Part shown: one piece after another, positions 1 to 11,243 of the stretch
Position numbering within the stretch: position 1 is the first letter of the stretch
How the letters are laid out: the number at the start of each line of letters is the position of its first letter
Source: Zizania palustris
Lineage: Eukaryota > Streptophyta > Magnoliopsida > Poales > Poaceae
NCBI GenBank assembly: GCA_019279435.1
Contig: JAAALK010000086.1
Coordinates: forward strand, 2,232,001 to 2,296,000
Reading direction: 5' to 3'
DNA length: 64,000 nucleotides
Translations under genes and position numbers: made by a program
The notes under the pieces: generated by a model
Database searches by the model: none
What the model saw: only the letters and a program-made list of their open reading frames with translations
What the model was told of the DNA's origin: nothing

Positions 1-174
1 TCGACATCTTCTTCTGCTGCACCTAGCGCATCCCGTGCTAGAAGGTACCGATCTATGATCTCACACATGCATGGTTCTTAGGCTTGGGGCAAAATTTTTG
101 AAATTGCCGGCTAGCGTAGCTTCCCCTTTCCCCTACAATTTGATACCAGATCGATGATTCATACATGCAAATAG
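1..174. other. Unassigned left edge
   Basis: No clear coding signal. The copia-like reading starts only at about 175, so this stretch may be decayed gag sequence of that element or a small insertion ending near 160-174. I cannot decide between the two. Confidence 0.3.
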
Positions 175-2032
175 TTGCAAGGACATACTAGGTCAAGAAA
201 ATGTGCAACAGGTGAACTGGATATCCGCGTTGGCAATGGTGCAAAAGTTGTAGCGTTGGCCGTTGGCATTTATTCTCGGTCGCCGCCCTCAGGATTAGTT
301 CTAGAATTGAATAATTGTTATTACGTTCCAGCATTGGGCAGAAACATTATGTCATCCTCATGTTTAGAGGATGAAGGTTATGAGTTCTTAATAAAGAACA
401 AGTGTTGTTCAATATTTTTGAATGGTATGCTTATGGTATTTGTCCTTTGGTGAATGGATTATATATTCTGAGTCTTGAAGATGCACACATTTATAACATT
501 AATACAAAGAGATAATGACTCAATGATTTGAATCCTACCTATGTCTAGCATTGTCATTTGGGTCATATAAACGAGAAGCGTGTGCAGAAGCTCCATAGAG
601 ATGGACTTTTGGAGTCATGTGATTTTGAATCATATGACACATGTGAGTCTTGCTTACTTGGCAAAATGACAAAGACACCTTTCACCGGTCAAAGTGAGAG
701 GGCGAGTGAGCTATTGTCCATTGTACATACTGATGTATGTGGACCAATGAGCCATGTCGCAAGAGGTGGCTTTCAGTACTTTTTCACTTTTACCGATGAC
801 TCTAGTAGATATGGTTATGTCTACTTAATGAGGCATAAGTGTGAGTCCTTTGAAAAGTTCAAGGAGTTCCAAAATAAAGTATAAAATCATACGGGCAAGA
901 CAATTAAATTTCTATGATCTGATCGTGGAGGTGAATATTCGAGCCATGAGTTTAGTGATCATCTAAAGCAGTGAGGAATTGTTCCACAGTTGAATCCACC
1001 CGGCATGCCCTAGTGGAATGGGGTGTCCGAGTGGAGAAACCACACTTTGTTGTACATGGTTCGGTCTATGATGAGTCAGGCTAATCTTCCATTATCCTTT
1101 TGGGGACTCGCTCTAGAAACTGCCGCTTTCATGATAAATAGAGTTCCATCTAAGTCAGTAGAGAAGACGCCAAATGAGATGTGGTCTGGAAGGCATCCTA
1201 GTTTATTTTTTCTAAAGATTTGGTGATGTGATACGTATGTAAAATATTTTACGTCTGACAAGCTTACTCCTAAATATGGCAAGTGCTTCTTTGTGGACTA
1301 TCCTAGGGAAACCAAATGATACTATTTCTATAATAGAGAAGAGGGCAAAGTGTTCGTCGCTGAGAATTGTGTGTTCCTTGAGAAAGAGTTTCTCTCAAAT
1401 GGGGTTAGTAGGAGAATGGTAAATCTCGAAGAAGTTTGAGATCCATTAGAAAACATTCTAGTTCCCACTGAACCACAACAGGATATGGAAGTAGTTGCAG
1501 AGCCTGTTGTAGAGAGACCAGCCCCACAAGGTTTGAGAGGGTTAGTCACGCGTTGGAGCAGTTCATGTTTTTGACCACCGGGCAGTGCGACGTGTTGTTG
1601 GACAACGACGATCCCAAGACCTATGCAGAAACAGTGATGGGACCATACTGTGAGAAATGGCTTGAAGTCATCAGATCCAAATTAGAGTCCATGCGAGAAA
1701 ACTGAGTTTCAAACTTTGTCGATCCACCCGATGGTGTAAAAACTATTGAGTGTAAATGGATATTTCGAAAAAATATAGACATTGATTGAAATGTTTACAT
1801 CTATAAGGCATGATTGGTGGCGAAAGGTTTCAGATAGATTCAAGGTGATGATATATGATGAAATGTTTTCACGTGTCGCAATGCTTTAGTCTATCCGGAT
1901 CATCCTTGTAATTGCCGCATTTTATGATGATGAGATATGGAAAATGGATGTCAAGATGGTTTTCCTAAATTGAAACCTATGTGAGGATGTGTACATGACA
2001 CAACATAAAGGTCTTGCCAATCCGAAAAATGT
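175..2032 (+). pseudogene. Ty1/copia polyprotein fragment 1 (pre-integrase, integrase, start of RT)
   Basis: Decayed pol of an old copia retrotransposon. Visible in order: the stretch upstream of the pre-integrase domain (LELNNCYYVPALGRNI, about 295-345); a pre-integrase zinc-finger remnant (HLGHINEKRV and CESCLLGK, 555-665); the integrase core with HTDVCGPM (first Asp, near 725) and SDRGGEYS (second Asp, near 920); the post-core region (NRVPSKSVEKTPNEMW, near 1137-1185); a linker with FLEKEF near 1375; and the beginning of the reverse transcriptase near 1700-2030. At least ten stops or frameshifts interrupt it, for example near 882, 916, 972 and 1012. The frame halts exactly where the gypsy LTR starts at 2033 and resumes at 9013. 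The gag end and 5' LTR are outside the window. Family assignment is firm; the lineage within copia is not resolved. Confidence 0.85.
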
Positions 2033-2750
2033 TGTTGGGGGGAATAGCTTTTCCCTAACAAGGGTCAAATGACGATGACCTTCGAAGCCCCAAAGCTTGG
2101 AGCCTGCCAAGCTAGCGAAGCCTGTGATCAGGCCCTGGCCCCCCTTCATCTGAAGATCACTCCGAAGGCACCAAGGAACTACAAGTTTAGAAGATAAAGC
2201 ACTGGAGCCTGCCCCTGAGGCCTCCCTCGAGGCCCCCTCCAAGGTACCTCCGAGGCCTCGTACGAAGTCCTCTCCGAGGCCTCTTCGGAGTCCTCCCCAA
2301 TGGGCTCCGGTGAAAACCCTTCGGCAAGATCTCCGACCCAGGAGCTGAAGAAATATCGCAGTACCACTGTAGTACAAAGAGCCATACCGAGGCCCCACAC
2401 CCCTAGAATGATATATATCTACCACGTCTATAAAGCTTCCTGTAAAGTAGCCTAGTTTTGCCCCCTTTTACCCCTACAAAGCCCATGGTATGTACAGGGT
2501 AAAAGGGTCTTTTCCTTTCCTTTCTTTCCTATAAAAGTGGGGCACCATCCTTATAATAGAGATAGTGCACATAGAGGTAACATTATGCCAAAATCACTAT
2601 GAACTAGACGTAGGGTTATTATCCCTCCGCGGAGGCCCGAACCAGTATAAAACTCTCTCTCTATCTCTGAAGGAACCCTTTGAGGTTCATGTTCTACACC
2701 TCCATCTACCCTATAGAAACCTGTCTGTAGCTAACACAATTGCTACAATA
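2033..2750 (+). repeat. 5' LTR of Tat-like element
   Basis: 718 bp beginning TGTTGGGGGG and ending GCTACAATA (the partner LTR ends ACAACA, so the final bases have drifted). Clearly homologous to 8357-9012, with shared blocks such as TCACTCCGAAGGCACCAAGG and GCAACACTA-free promoter sequence. The two copies differ by many substitutions and indels, including a segment near 2080-2160 absent from the other copy, so the insertion is old. Confidence 0.8.
2530..2537 (+). promoter_or_regulatory. LTR TATA box
   Basis: TATAAAAG in the 5' LTR, with the matching box at 8796-8803 in the 3' LTR, about 220 bp before the LTR end. This is the expected position for the start of a retrotransposon genomic transcript. 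Confidence 0.55.
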
Positions 2751-2773
2751 GTTGGCGTCATCCGTGGGGATCC
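2751..2773 (+). other. Putative primer-binding site
   Basis: Directly follows the 5' LTR: GTTGGCGTCATCCGTGGGGA. The TTGGCG...GTGGGGA pattern resembles primer sites of grass gypsy elements. The priming tRNA is not assigned. Confidence 0.45.
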
Positions 2774-3081
2774 TACTACTAAAAGCTAGTGTCTTTGCCA
2801 CCATTTGCATCCCGGAGTCCACCCACGAAGAAAGCTATGGATCCCGATGGCCTCCCGCACACCCTTCGGCAAGGGGCTCCATGCACACGCCAAAGTCTTC
2901 CTAGCCTTCGCTTCTAGTCTCGGGAGCCCTAGGGGCTGCAAGGCAAGCTTTCAGCGCTGGCGCGAAGCCCTCGGTCTTCGAACCTTGTTAGGCTTACGAG
3001 GTGCGTACACTTATCCTCTATTATTCCAATTGAAGCCTTGCTTCACCTTATTAGCAATCGAAGTCACATCATGTTAATCAA

Positions 3082-3271
3082 AAATCTAAAGCCTTTCTTT
3101 GTCATATCTAAATCTGAAGCCTTGCTTCATCATATCTAAACCCAAAGCCTTTCTTCGTCATATCTAAATCCAAAGCCTTGCTTCGTCATATCTAAATCTG
3201 AAGCCTTTCTCTGTCTTATCAAACCCGAAGACTTGCTTCATTGTATCAAATCCCGAAGCATTGCTTTATCT
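3082..3271 (+). repeat. 28-bp tandem repeat array
   Basis: Seven imperfect copies at a 27-28 bp period starting at 3082, 3110, 3138, 3166, 3194, 3221 and 3248. The consensus is AAATCTGAAGCCTTGCTTCG followed by TCATATCT. Each unit contains GAAGCCTTGCTTC, a near-palindrome. A looser array of the same motif continues at 3595-3770. Confidence 0.85.
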
Positions 3272-4930
3272 AAAACCCCCCCGAAGCCTCGCTTCATGAA
3301 GCTACACAGTTCCTCCGGGCTCGTAGCAATAAATTGAAGGACTCTGAGCAAGCACTCGGAGTGTCCAACAATCTAGTGTGATCCGCTCCACTGTTATCGC
3401 TACACAACGCCTCCGGGTTCATTGTGATATAAAAAGAACAAGATTCCGAGCTTGCAACTCAAATCATCCATTCATTCCGGGCCCTGGCCTGAAGCATCCA
3501 GAAAAAGAGTCGAAGGTGGCTCAGAGTCAATGGTGGCTCTAATAATCCAGTGCGATCTGCACCATCCTCTTTCTAAAAACACGCTCTGAATCCTAGCTTC
3601 GCCTGCTAAGCTTATCCTGAAGCCTTGCTTCGCATTCTAATAAATTTGAATCCTCGCTTCGCCTAATCCGAGGTAAAAGCCGAAGACTTGCTTCACTTAT
3701 CATAAATACATCCTCGAATCCTCGCTTCACCTAAAATAAATCCCGAAGACTCGCTTCGCTCGCAAAATCTTTCCAGCATCTATGCAAATTAATTCAGCGT
3801 TTGAAGCCCTGGGCTAAATGCACCCTCCGTAACCTATGTTGCGCCGAAATGATACGTTACATTTATTCACGCCAATTGCACTGATACCCCTAGGGCCTCC
3901 GAACATTATGATTGCATGTGTCAATTGCTCTGAAGTCCCTAGTGTCTACACGCAAGGGGGGACTGGTAACCGTGCGATTCGAAGTATGTCTACGTGATCT
4001 AAGCACTTACCAGGCTAAAATTGTTCCGTCATTCAAAACCGTGTGGCCAAACGCCCCTCCGCACTCTATATTGCGTTGAGAGCATGATTGCACGCACCGA
4101 GTATGCCGAAGTATCTCTCCACAACATGCAAGAAGGACCGATGACTATACGTGTGGAGTGCACATACAATTCATTTTTCGCGCGAAGCATGCTTATACCT
4201 CGCCTTTCATCTACGCGAAGTACGATCAAACATACGTATGCCTCTTTATTATTCTTGCAAAGTGCTGAATTAATCTAATTCATACAATAATGAAGTACAA
4301 CACAATTACGAAGTATACATGCACACCTCGAAACAACACTACGAGAAAGCATTGTCTAAACCTAAGAAAAAGTGGGCCCGAGGCCCCGATAGGTTCAATC
4401 CCTTCTTGCTTTTCTTTCGAGTAGGGACCCTGAGCTGGACGAAGCCCCGTTGGAGCTAGACATCCCCTAGCTGGATCATCCATGCCTCGAAGCTCACAAA
4501 ACTCTTATTTTCTCTTACAGGTCGGCCCAAGTCTGAAGTGCTGGGGCTCTGTATCGAATGAAGAAAAATCTAGGGCTTTGTCACCCTGTGAAGGTATATC
4601 TGAAGGCTAGACCCCTCGCCATCAAGGATTGTCTCAAATCTGCTCCAGTCCGGTGAGGATGAAGAGCTCCATGGGGCTCCACCTTCATGGAGGCTAACAA
4701 CTCCTGGGCTACCTCAGGTATGACTTTGCCCCTAGGACCCCTCGGCATCTTAAACTGAGGGGAGCCTTCAGACCTAGCTACCTCGAGCACTACCCAATGC
4801 TGACGAAGTGCCTCCGAATCCTAAAGCACTTCGACATCAATATCTGAAGGCTGAGCTTGGGCAGGTAAAAAACACCCACGCATTTTCATTAATAAACTGA
4901 TAAGTTTGTTTTACAGGCCTACGACTAAGT
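3272..4930. other. Non-coding interior of Tat-like element
   Basis: No coding reading in either strand that I can support. It holds scattered GAAGC/GCTTC and CTCCGA-type motifs, including the second loose repeat cluster at 3595-3770 (spacing 30-45 bp). An open stretch on the minus strand near 4581-4790 has no recognisable family. Confidence 0.5.
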
Positions 4931-5339
4931 ATTACAAAAGTGAAGCCTAAGAGAATCTACACCTTCGGAGGCGAAGGGTTCGATCCTGAAGGCGGGCTCT
5001 GCTGCACCCACTCGGCACGAGCGGTTGGCTTCCTGAAGCTCGAGGACCGCTTCACGTGCCTGGGCCCTCCAAAGCTCATGAAGGCGACAACACGCTCCGT
5101 GGACCTCGAGCATGGGAGAGATCAGACGAGGTCCTCCAAAGGCCACCGGCATAATGGAGGTCGCCGCTTTGAGGTGGTATCACCCCGCTTCATGAAGCAG
5201 CTGCAGCACTCCTTGGCTGCCACTCACCCCATCGTCAGCGCGAAGACCGTCAAGGTCACATCCATCACAGACATGGCCGTTTGGAGGAACTGAAGTCGAT
5301 CCCTGATCAGATCTTGGTCGCTCAAAGTCGAAGCCTAGC

Positions 5340-7870
5340 AGGTGGTCCCCAAGCGCCCTAGGACTTCGGTCAAGGCAGAGGTAGCCTCGTCGACCCCTCG
5401 CACAACGATAGCCTCCAAGGCTTGTCGAGCTGAGCAGAGCTCGACGTTCTCTACCGACAGCCTTGAGCTACTCTCTTCCGAAGCTTGGAGCACCTACCGA
5501 AGCTTCTCAACCTCCGAAGCCATCTTCTCCTAGGCTTCGGTCGCCCTGGTAGCTTTTCCCTACGCTAACTCGGTCACCCTGGCCGCCTCAGCCTTTGTTG
5601 CCTCGGCCGCCTCTTCAGCCTACCACTGTTGTCGGGCAGCCTCTAAAGCCTACCATTGAAGGTTTTCAACTCCCTCCGTCATAAAGTCCTCTCAGCGACC
5701 CACGGAGGCAACGACCACGTGGGTCAATGCGAAGGCCTAGCAGGAGCAAAAAGGAGCCATTAATGTCAAAAAAAATTGAAGTGTACAAAACCCCTTGTGA
5801 AGCCACGCCTACCTAGAGTAGAGTTTCTTGAGCATTTGTGAGGAGGTCTCTGTGGGCGTTGTGGCTCAACTGCGCCACCAAGTCACTCCTCTCTAGGGCC
5901 TCGCTGCAGTTGAAGTAGGCATCCACCACCTCCACCGCAGCGGCCCCGGCGCAAGGAGGTAACTTACGAGAGGTGCTTGACTTTCAGAAGCCTCCGGGGC
6001 TGGGCTCTAGTCCACGATGTCAATGGCTTTGTCCACGGGCTCCGGGGGAGTCACTTCATTCTGGTTGGCCTCTCCTTCGCCCTCAACCGAAGTGTCCCCT
6101 TCGGACTCTCCCTCGCTGCTCTCACTGCTCCCGGAGGTATCCTACGTATAGGCGGCTCCGGGCCCAGCATGATCGGCTCTGGTAGCATCTAAAAAGGAGT
6201 CCAGAAGCAAGTTAGCATGAGAGCAAATCCGGAAGTGTACCTTCATTCTCCTCAATGGCAAAAAGCTCTGCATACTCCGAGGTCACCAAGAGCCCCACGA
6301 AGTCTCTTTCATGGGCTTGTAACCCCTCAGAGTCCAAGCCAGCAGAGGTCGGCTCTGGAGCAACTGCTTCTACATCCGTGGCCACCACCCTCGGCTTCGA
6401 GCCTGCAGCCACCGCTTTAGGCTCCAAATGCTTGACACTCGTGTTGTCATTGAGTGATTCGGTGGTCGAAGGGACTTTGATGTCCATGGCCTCTGGGAAA
6501 TCCCCCGAAGTCCCCACAGTGTCCGAGGGAGCCTCGGAGAGTTTGGGCAACGGACCCCCCAGCTCTCCATCATCAACCCTCTTCTGCTTCGGACCCTTGC
6601 CCGAAGGCATTGGGTCCACAAACTGTGGGAGATCCTAGACCCCTTCGGCACCTAGCCAGGTCCATTCTCGGTTGTTCCATTCCAAGGACCCCACCAGGGT
6701 GACCCTCCGGTCCTACTCGTCTAGTGTCAGGGGCCCCACGACACATTAGACCGCTATGATGGCTTCCTTCGGCATCCGCACCTCGTGCAAAGCCGTGGTA
6801 ACGAAGACCCTCAGTTAGTCCCTGCAATCAAGAAAAAATAAAGACATCTCGAAGCCTTACCCAGGAACTCCGAAGACACGTCTTGCAAGCCTTCCGAATC
6901 AGGGGCTTCGAACAAGTTCTCTAGCCAAGAGCACGTGAGGGAACTGATCCAAAGGGTGATGAACTCCCCGGCCAAGTCCCTCATGCTCATCCTCCAGGCT
7001 ACCCTTCATAGCAGCTCGATTCGAGCCTAGATTGTCCTAGAGTCTGACACTACCTTGGCTTGGCGACGGTATGAGATGAGGGTGTTGGTGCTCCAAAGAG
7101 GGGAGTTCGCGCTAGCCGCAGCATAGAACCACTCCTGGTCCCACCTCGAACGCCAGCGGTTGTTCATTGCCCTCGCTGGGAAGAGGTCCGCCAACTCCTT
7201 GTAAAGTTGGAAGTTGGCGCTACTGAAGGCCAGAACCCTCTCAACGCCATCTGGCCCCTTCTTCTTCGGCTGGCAGCTGGCCTCGTGTAGAACTGTAAAG
7301 ACGTCCGCTCGACCTTCGCACCCTTCGGCCCTCATATCCCACTCAAAGATGGCCAACCGAGCCACGACGTTCGGGGATAGGTGAGGGAGCACTATGTTGA
7401 ACATTCCCAACACTTTGGCCAGCATACCTTCGGCCGGGATCCCGAGCCCAACCTCGAAGAATGCCTCAAAGACCACTATTTCGTCTGGCCGAGGCCTCGG
7501 AATGGTCTAGGACCTCGGTCTCCGAAGGATGACCTCGGTGGAAACCTTTCCAGCGCAGATCCACTCAATGGTCTCCTCCATAGAAGTTGTAGCCTACAAC
7601 TTGAAGGTTTGCTCGAATTTGTGCGAAGACGAGCGGAGGTCGAATGTCCTGAGGCGCCTTGCCGAAGGCTTCGTCGCAGCCGCCACCGCAACCACTTAGA
7701 CTTGAACAGAACTTGATCCCCAGCTAGGGTGGGTGCCTTCTTCGACGAAGTTTTCTTCGGCATCACGCTAGGGGCTCTAGGCATGAAGGTGCGAGGGGCT
7801 CCAGGCATGGAGATGCTAGGGGCTCTGGGCACAGAGGTGATGGGGGCTCCAGAGGAGAAGGTTGGGAGCG
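5340..7870 (-). pseudogene. Antisense gene of Tat-like element (PF04195-like 'gypsy type transposon' domain)
   Basis: Read opposite to the element. An upstream TATA box (minus strand, 7941-7950) precedes a start region near 7760-7832. The conserved domain lies at 7027-7476: VVFEAFFEVGLGIP, LSPNVVARLAIFEWDMRAEG and QPKKKG match the right-hand copy at 62563-63315. The first part is shifted in frame near 7476. A short segment with MSMRDLAGEF follows (near 6980), then a donor GTAAGG (6860) and an acceptor TTGATTGCAG (ending 6822). These flank only 39 nt, so the intron is probably shortened. Further on are an acidic Ser/Thr/Glu-rich segment (6212-6619) and an Ala/Glu-rich coiled-coil-like segment (5340-5700) with five in-frame TAG codons. 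The family is annotated in grasses as a putative gypsy-type transposon domain of unknown function. It is not functional as written. Confidence 0.65.
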
Positions 7871-7940
7871 CGAAGGGTGGCTAGAGATCAAAGAAGAGAA
7901 AAATGCACAGGCGTGTGCGGGATCGTAGGGCGCCGATGAC

Positions 7941-7950
7941 CTTTTATAGG
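7941..7950 (-). promoter_or_regulatory. TATA box of antisense gene
   Basis: The minus strand reads CCTATAAAAGG, followed by a pyrimidine-rich leader (CTTCTCCTCT near 7850) and then the antisense gene. It is independent of the LTR promoter and points the other way. Confidence 0.5.
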
Positions 7951-8356
7951 CAGTAAAAGCCACCTCGCATCCCCACAATAAAACTTTTTATTACTCGTAA
8001 AACCACCGCCCGCAGTCTATGACTGGTGGGGCCAAGGTGAAATCTAAAGTGTCACACCCCGCTCGGGAGTGACTCGGTTCCCGAGGGCGTCCCATCCACC
8101 CACGACCGTTGGCCCCCGATGCCGTTTGGGTTCCCGAGGGTGTCCCATCCGCTCTAGCCGTTGGCCTCCGGTGCCATTTGGGCTCCCGAGGGCATCCCAT
8201 CCATTCTGTTAGGACATTTAATGACCGCGCGGTTCGAGGCTGGCCTCCGAGGCTAGGCTCTGAAGATGGCCATCTATGAAGCATCATCCTACAAGCATCA
8301 TTTTCCTCGAGGCGCACACACCAATTCACTGCGAAGGGCTCCGTTCGAGGGGCTAA

Positions 8357-9012
8357 TGTTGGGGGAAATATCTTTTCCATAATAGAGGTCAAATGAAGAC
8401 GACCTTCGAAGCCCAAAAGATCACTCCAAAGGCACCAAGGAACTACAAGTTTAGAAGATAAAGCATCGGAGCCCTCCCCTGAGGCCTCCCTCGAGCCCCC
8501 CTCCAAGGTACCTCCGAGGCCCCCTCCGAAGTCCTCTCCGAGGCCCCTTCGGAGTCCTCCCCGATGGGCTCCGATGAAAACACTGTAGCGAGCCCTCCAG
8601 CCCAGGAGCTAAAGAAATATCGTAGTACCACTACAGTACAAAGAGCCATACCCCGGGGCCCAAACCCCTGGAATGATGTATATCTACAACGTTTGTAGAG
8701 GTGCATGTAAAGTAGCCTAATTTTGCCCCCCTTTTACCCCTACAAAGCCCATGGTATGTAGAGGGTAAAAGGGTCTTTTCCTTTACTTTCTTGCCTATAA
8801 AAGCGGGGCACCATCCTTGTAATAGATATAGAGCACATAGAGGCAACATTATGCCAAAATCACTATGAACTCGACATAAGGTTATTATCCCTCCGGGGAG
8901 GTCCGAACCAGTATAAAACTCTCTCTCTCTAAAGGAACCCTTTGAGGTTCATGTTCTACACCTACATCTACCCTATATAAACCTGTCTGTAGCTAACACA
9001 ATTGCTACAACA
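8357..9012 (+). repeat. 3' LTR of Tat-like element
   Basis: 656 bp from TGTTGGGGGAAAT to GCTACAACA. The purine-rich tract CGAGGGGCTAA lies just before it. TATA box at 8796-8803. Partner of 2033-2750. Confidence 0.8.
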
Positions 9013-9199
9013 GCTGGGAAAGTTTGTAAGTTGCAGAAGTCCATTCAAGGATTGAAGCAAGCTTCTCGGAGTTGGAATTTTCGTTTCGATGAGGTAATCA
9101 AAGGTTTTGGCTTTATCAAGAACGAAGAAGAGCCTTGTGTTTACAAAAGGCTAGTGGGAGCTCACTAGTATTTATTGTCTTAAATGTGGACGACATATT
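9013..9199 (+). pseudogene. Ty1/copia RT fragment 2
   Basis: Continuation of the outer copia reverse transcriptase: GKVCKLQKSIQGLKQASRSW, EEPCVYKRL, then NVDDIF up to the next insertion at 9200. A frame slip lies near 9160. The catalytic Asp-Asp pair of the YVDD-type motif is split from the following residues by the element at 9200-27281; reading resumes at 27287 with LIGND. Confidence 0.9.
9195..9199. repeat. Target-site duplication ATATT (left)
   Basis: ATATT at 9195-9199 and again at 27282-27286, directly flanking TGTTGAC...GTCAACA. This fixes the limits of the inserted gypsy element. Confidence 0.9.
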
Positions 9200-10227
9200 T
9201 GTTGACATGAAAACAAGCCCTCACACTTGGGTCGTTCGACGATACAAAAGCATGGGGATACTTAGGAGTAAACCCCTAAGTGTAACACAATATCGACATC
9301 GCATTCCGAACGTATTCCTTCGCTCAGACCGGAGGGTACCCGATGCTCTGGAGGTTGACGCGAAGGGGGTCCTTAACACAAAGAAGTCCTCCAGTGTGAG
9401 GGGCTCGGTCAGACCGTAGGTAGAGCTCTGGTCAGACCGACGGACTCCGATGTGAAGGTGGCCTTCGGCATGATGAAGACCTCTGGCGTGAAGTAGGATG
9501 AGTCTGGTCAGACCGAGATAGGGCCGACGGTTGGACCGGTGTGTGCCGACAATACCCGGTCAGACTGGCTATAGATGGCCGGTCGGACCGACAAGGGGGA
9601 TGACGAAGCCTCCGACTTTGCGGTGATATCTCCGGTGACTTGGATTGTTGTAGTGGAGTTGGTTTGACGAAGACGACAACCTTGATTCTTGCAAAACACA
9701 AGAAACCGACGACAATTCGGCCTAGGGACCGAATCACCGGTAAAAACAGAAAAAACGGTAAAAAAACCCATACGAGGGTGAAATGGAAGGTTTTTGGTTT
9801 AAACCCACAAAGAACTCGCTGTAGCGTGGTGAAGTACAGACAATTTTATTATCAAATTGACAAAGATCTACTGCTAGGAGTAAAGTAATGCTAGGGCAAA
9901 AGGTAGATTGAAAACTAGGGTTTTGAAGTATTGATCTGTGGAGATACCCTTTAAATCGGCCTCACCCCTTTATTTATAGGGGTTGGTCTCATGTTTCCTG
10001 ACACCTAATATGAGTAGGATTCGGCCAAAAAGTGGTTAAGATTTAATTAGAGATCAAAACAGCCTGAAACCAACTCTATCTCTAGTTTTCATACTTGGGC
10101 TGGTCTGACCGGACCCATCGGGCCAGTCTGACCGGCCCTACATGGCGACCGACCTATTTTCGGCCCAAATTACAAAAAATTGATATTTTGACAATTTAAC
10201 CATTAATGCCAAATTTGGGTGTCAACA
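9200..10227 (-). repeat. 3' LTR of gag-only gypsy element
   Basis: 1,028 bp, TGTTGACATG...GGGTGTCAACA. It aligns with 25800-27281 but lacks about 400 bp present there, because the segment between TTCCGA (near 9305) and the next shared block GTATTCCTTCGCTCAGACCG is missing. A minus-strand TATAAATA (near 9970-9978) matches the promoter in the other copy. Confidence 0.85.
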
Positions 10228-11243
10228 CATGCCCCCTGCCTTTTAGTAAACTTAGTGAGCTAATAGCATAGTGATCCATGGGCGGTATTCCCCATACTAT
10301 TTATTTGTTCACCTACCATAAATCGTCCATCTCTTGACTCAGAATTTTTGAAATCCTGAGGACGATTTGTATGACTTAATAAAATCTATGAACTAGGGTA
10401 CCAAGCGCCGAATTTTTCCACCAATTCGGCCTTCTGTATTTTCATCGGTTTTGCCCCCCAGTCCCTTGTAGGTTTGTAGTCTCTAATCAATGAAACTAGA
10501 AGCTAGCTTGTCAACCAACTTTGGTCTCCACACCTGTTGTGTCTTTGCTAAAGCTTTGGACTTATCGAACAGGTTACCTTCGAACTCTTTGGCCTTCTTC
10601 TTTCTAATGTGTTGGGCTCAAAGACATTGTAGGTGTCTCTTTTGAGACTTGGTCATCCCCAATGGTGCCCATGAGTGCAGCGGATTTGTTCCCTGAGCAA
10701 CAATTTTACTCCTAAAAATTCTGGCCGAATGGGAAGTACTCAACTCAGCCTTACTAATTTTGCGATGACTATGAATATCTTCCTGTACATTGTCGGTTGG
10801 ACCAGCCATGCTGGACTGGTCAGACTAGCTATTGCTGGGAATCTGACAAAGGGTAGTCAGACCGGCCATAGTAGGTCGGTCAGACCGGTGCACTATGGTC
10901 TGTCGGACCGGCCGCAAGGCGGCGGTCGGACCGGCAGATGTATTTTTAGTGGTATTCTCACCGTTCCCTCCGCCTTGTTCCGAGAGGACTTCTTTAGAGG
11001 TTGGGACGTTGCGAGTGTCTATTTTACCAACAACGATTGTTTCATTGAGTTTACATCCTTGGTCCCTTCCCTTCATCTCCGAAGATCTAGGCCGACTTTT
11101 TGAGCACTGCCATATGCTCGCCTTTTTGCCGATCTCTCTGTTTTTGCTAGTCCTTGGTGGAATGGTGTTTGGGATGGCGAGACCGACATCCATGGGGTGA
11201 AGTATTGAAAAGGATAATCATAATGGGGCATGGGGCATGCCAC
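10228..11243 (-). other. Gag C-terminal remnant and 3' non-coding region
   Basis: Begins (plus-strand side) with the purine tract of the minus-strand element. A minus-strand open stretch (10825-11193) follows gag and may be its decayed C-terminal end; it has no recognisable domain. A cluster of GGTCNGACCGG palindromes lies at about 10790-10935. No pol is present where it would be expected. Confidence 0.5.

Larger units (their letters stand above)
2033..9012 (+). mobile_element. Non-autonomous Tat-like gypsy element with antisense gene (nested in copia RT)
   Basis: An LTR retrotransposon of 6,980 bp bounded by TGTTGGGG...CAACA repeats (2033-2750 and 8357-9012). A purine tract (GTTCGAGGGGCTAA) sits before the 3' LTR and a TTGGCGTCATCCGTGGGGA primer-site-like sequence directly follows the 5' LTR. 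No gag, protease, reverse transcriptase or integrase is recognisable inside, so it is non-autonomous. Its main content is a tandem-repeat region (about 3030-3770) and a gene read from the opposite strand (about 5340-7870). Antisense genes between pol and the 3' LTR are known in Tat-lineage elements such as Grande and RIRE2; that lineage assignment is an inference. The flanking copia reads GLANPKN before and GKVCKLQ after, so the insertion is in RT. A clean 5-bp target duplication is not visible; the left junction looks slightly altered. Confidence 0.8.

Noticed and set aside
3082..3271. CRISPR-like regular repeats
   Set aside because: Head-to-tail 28-bp units without spacers, inside a plant retrotransposon. 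A minisatellite.
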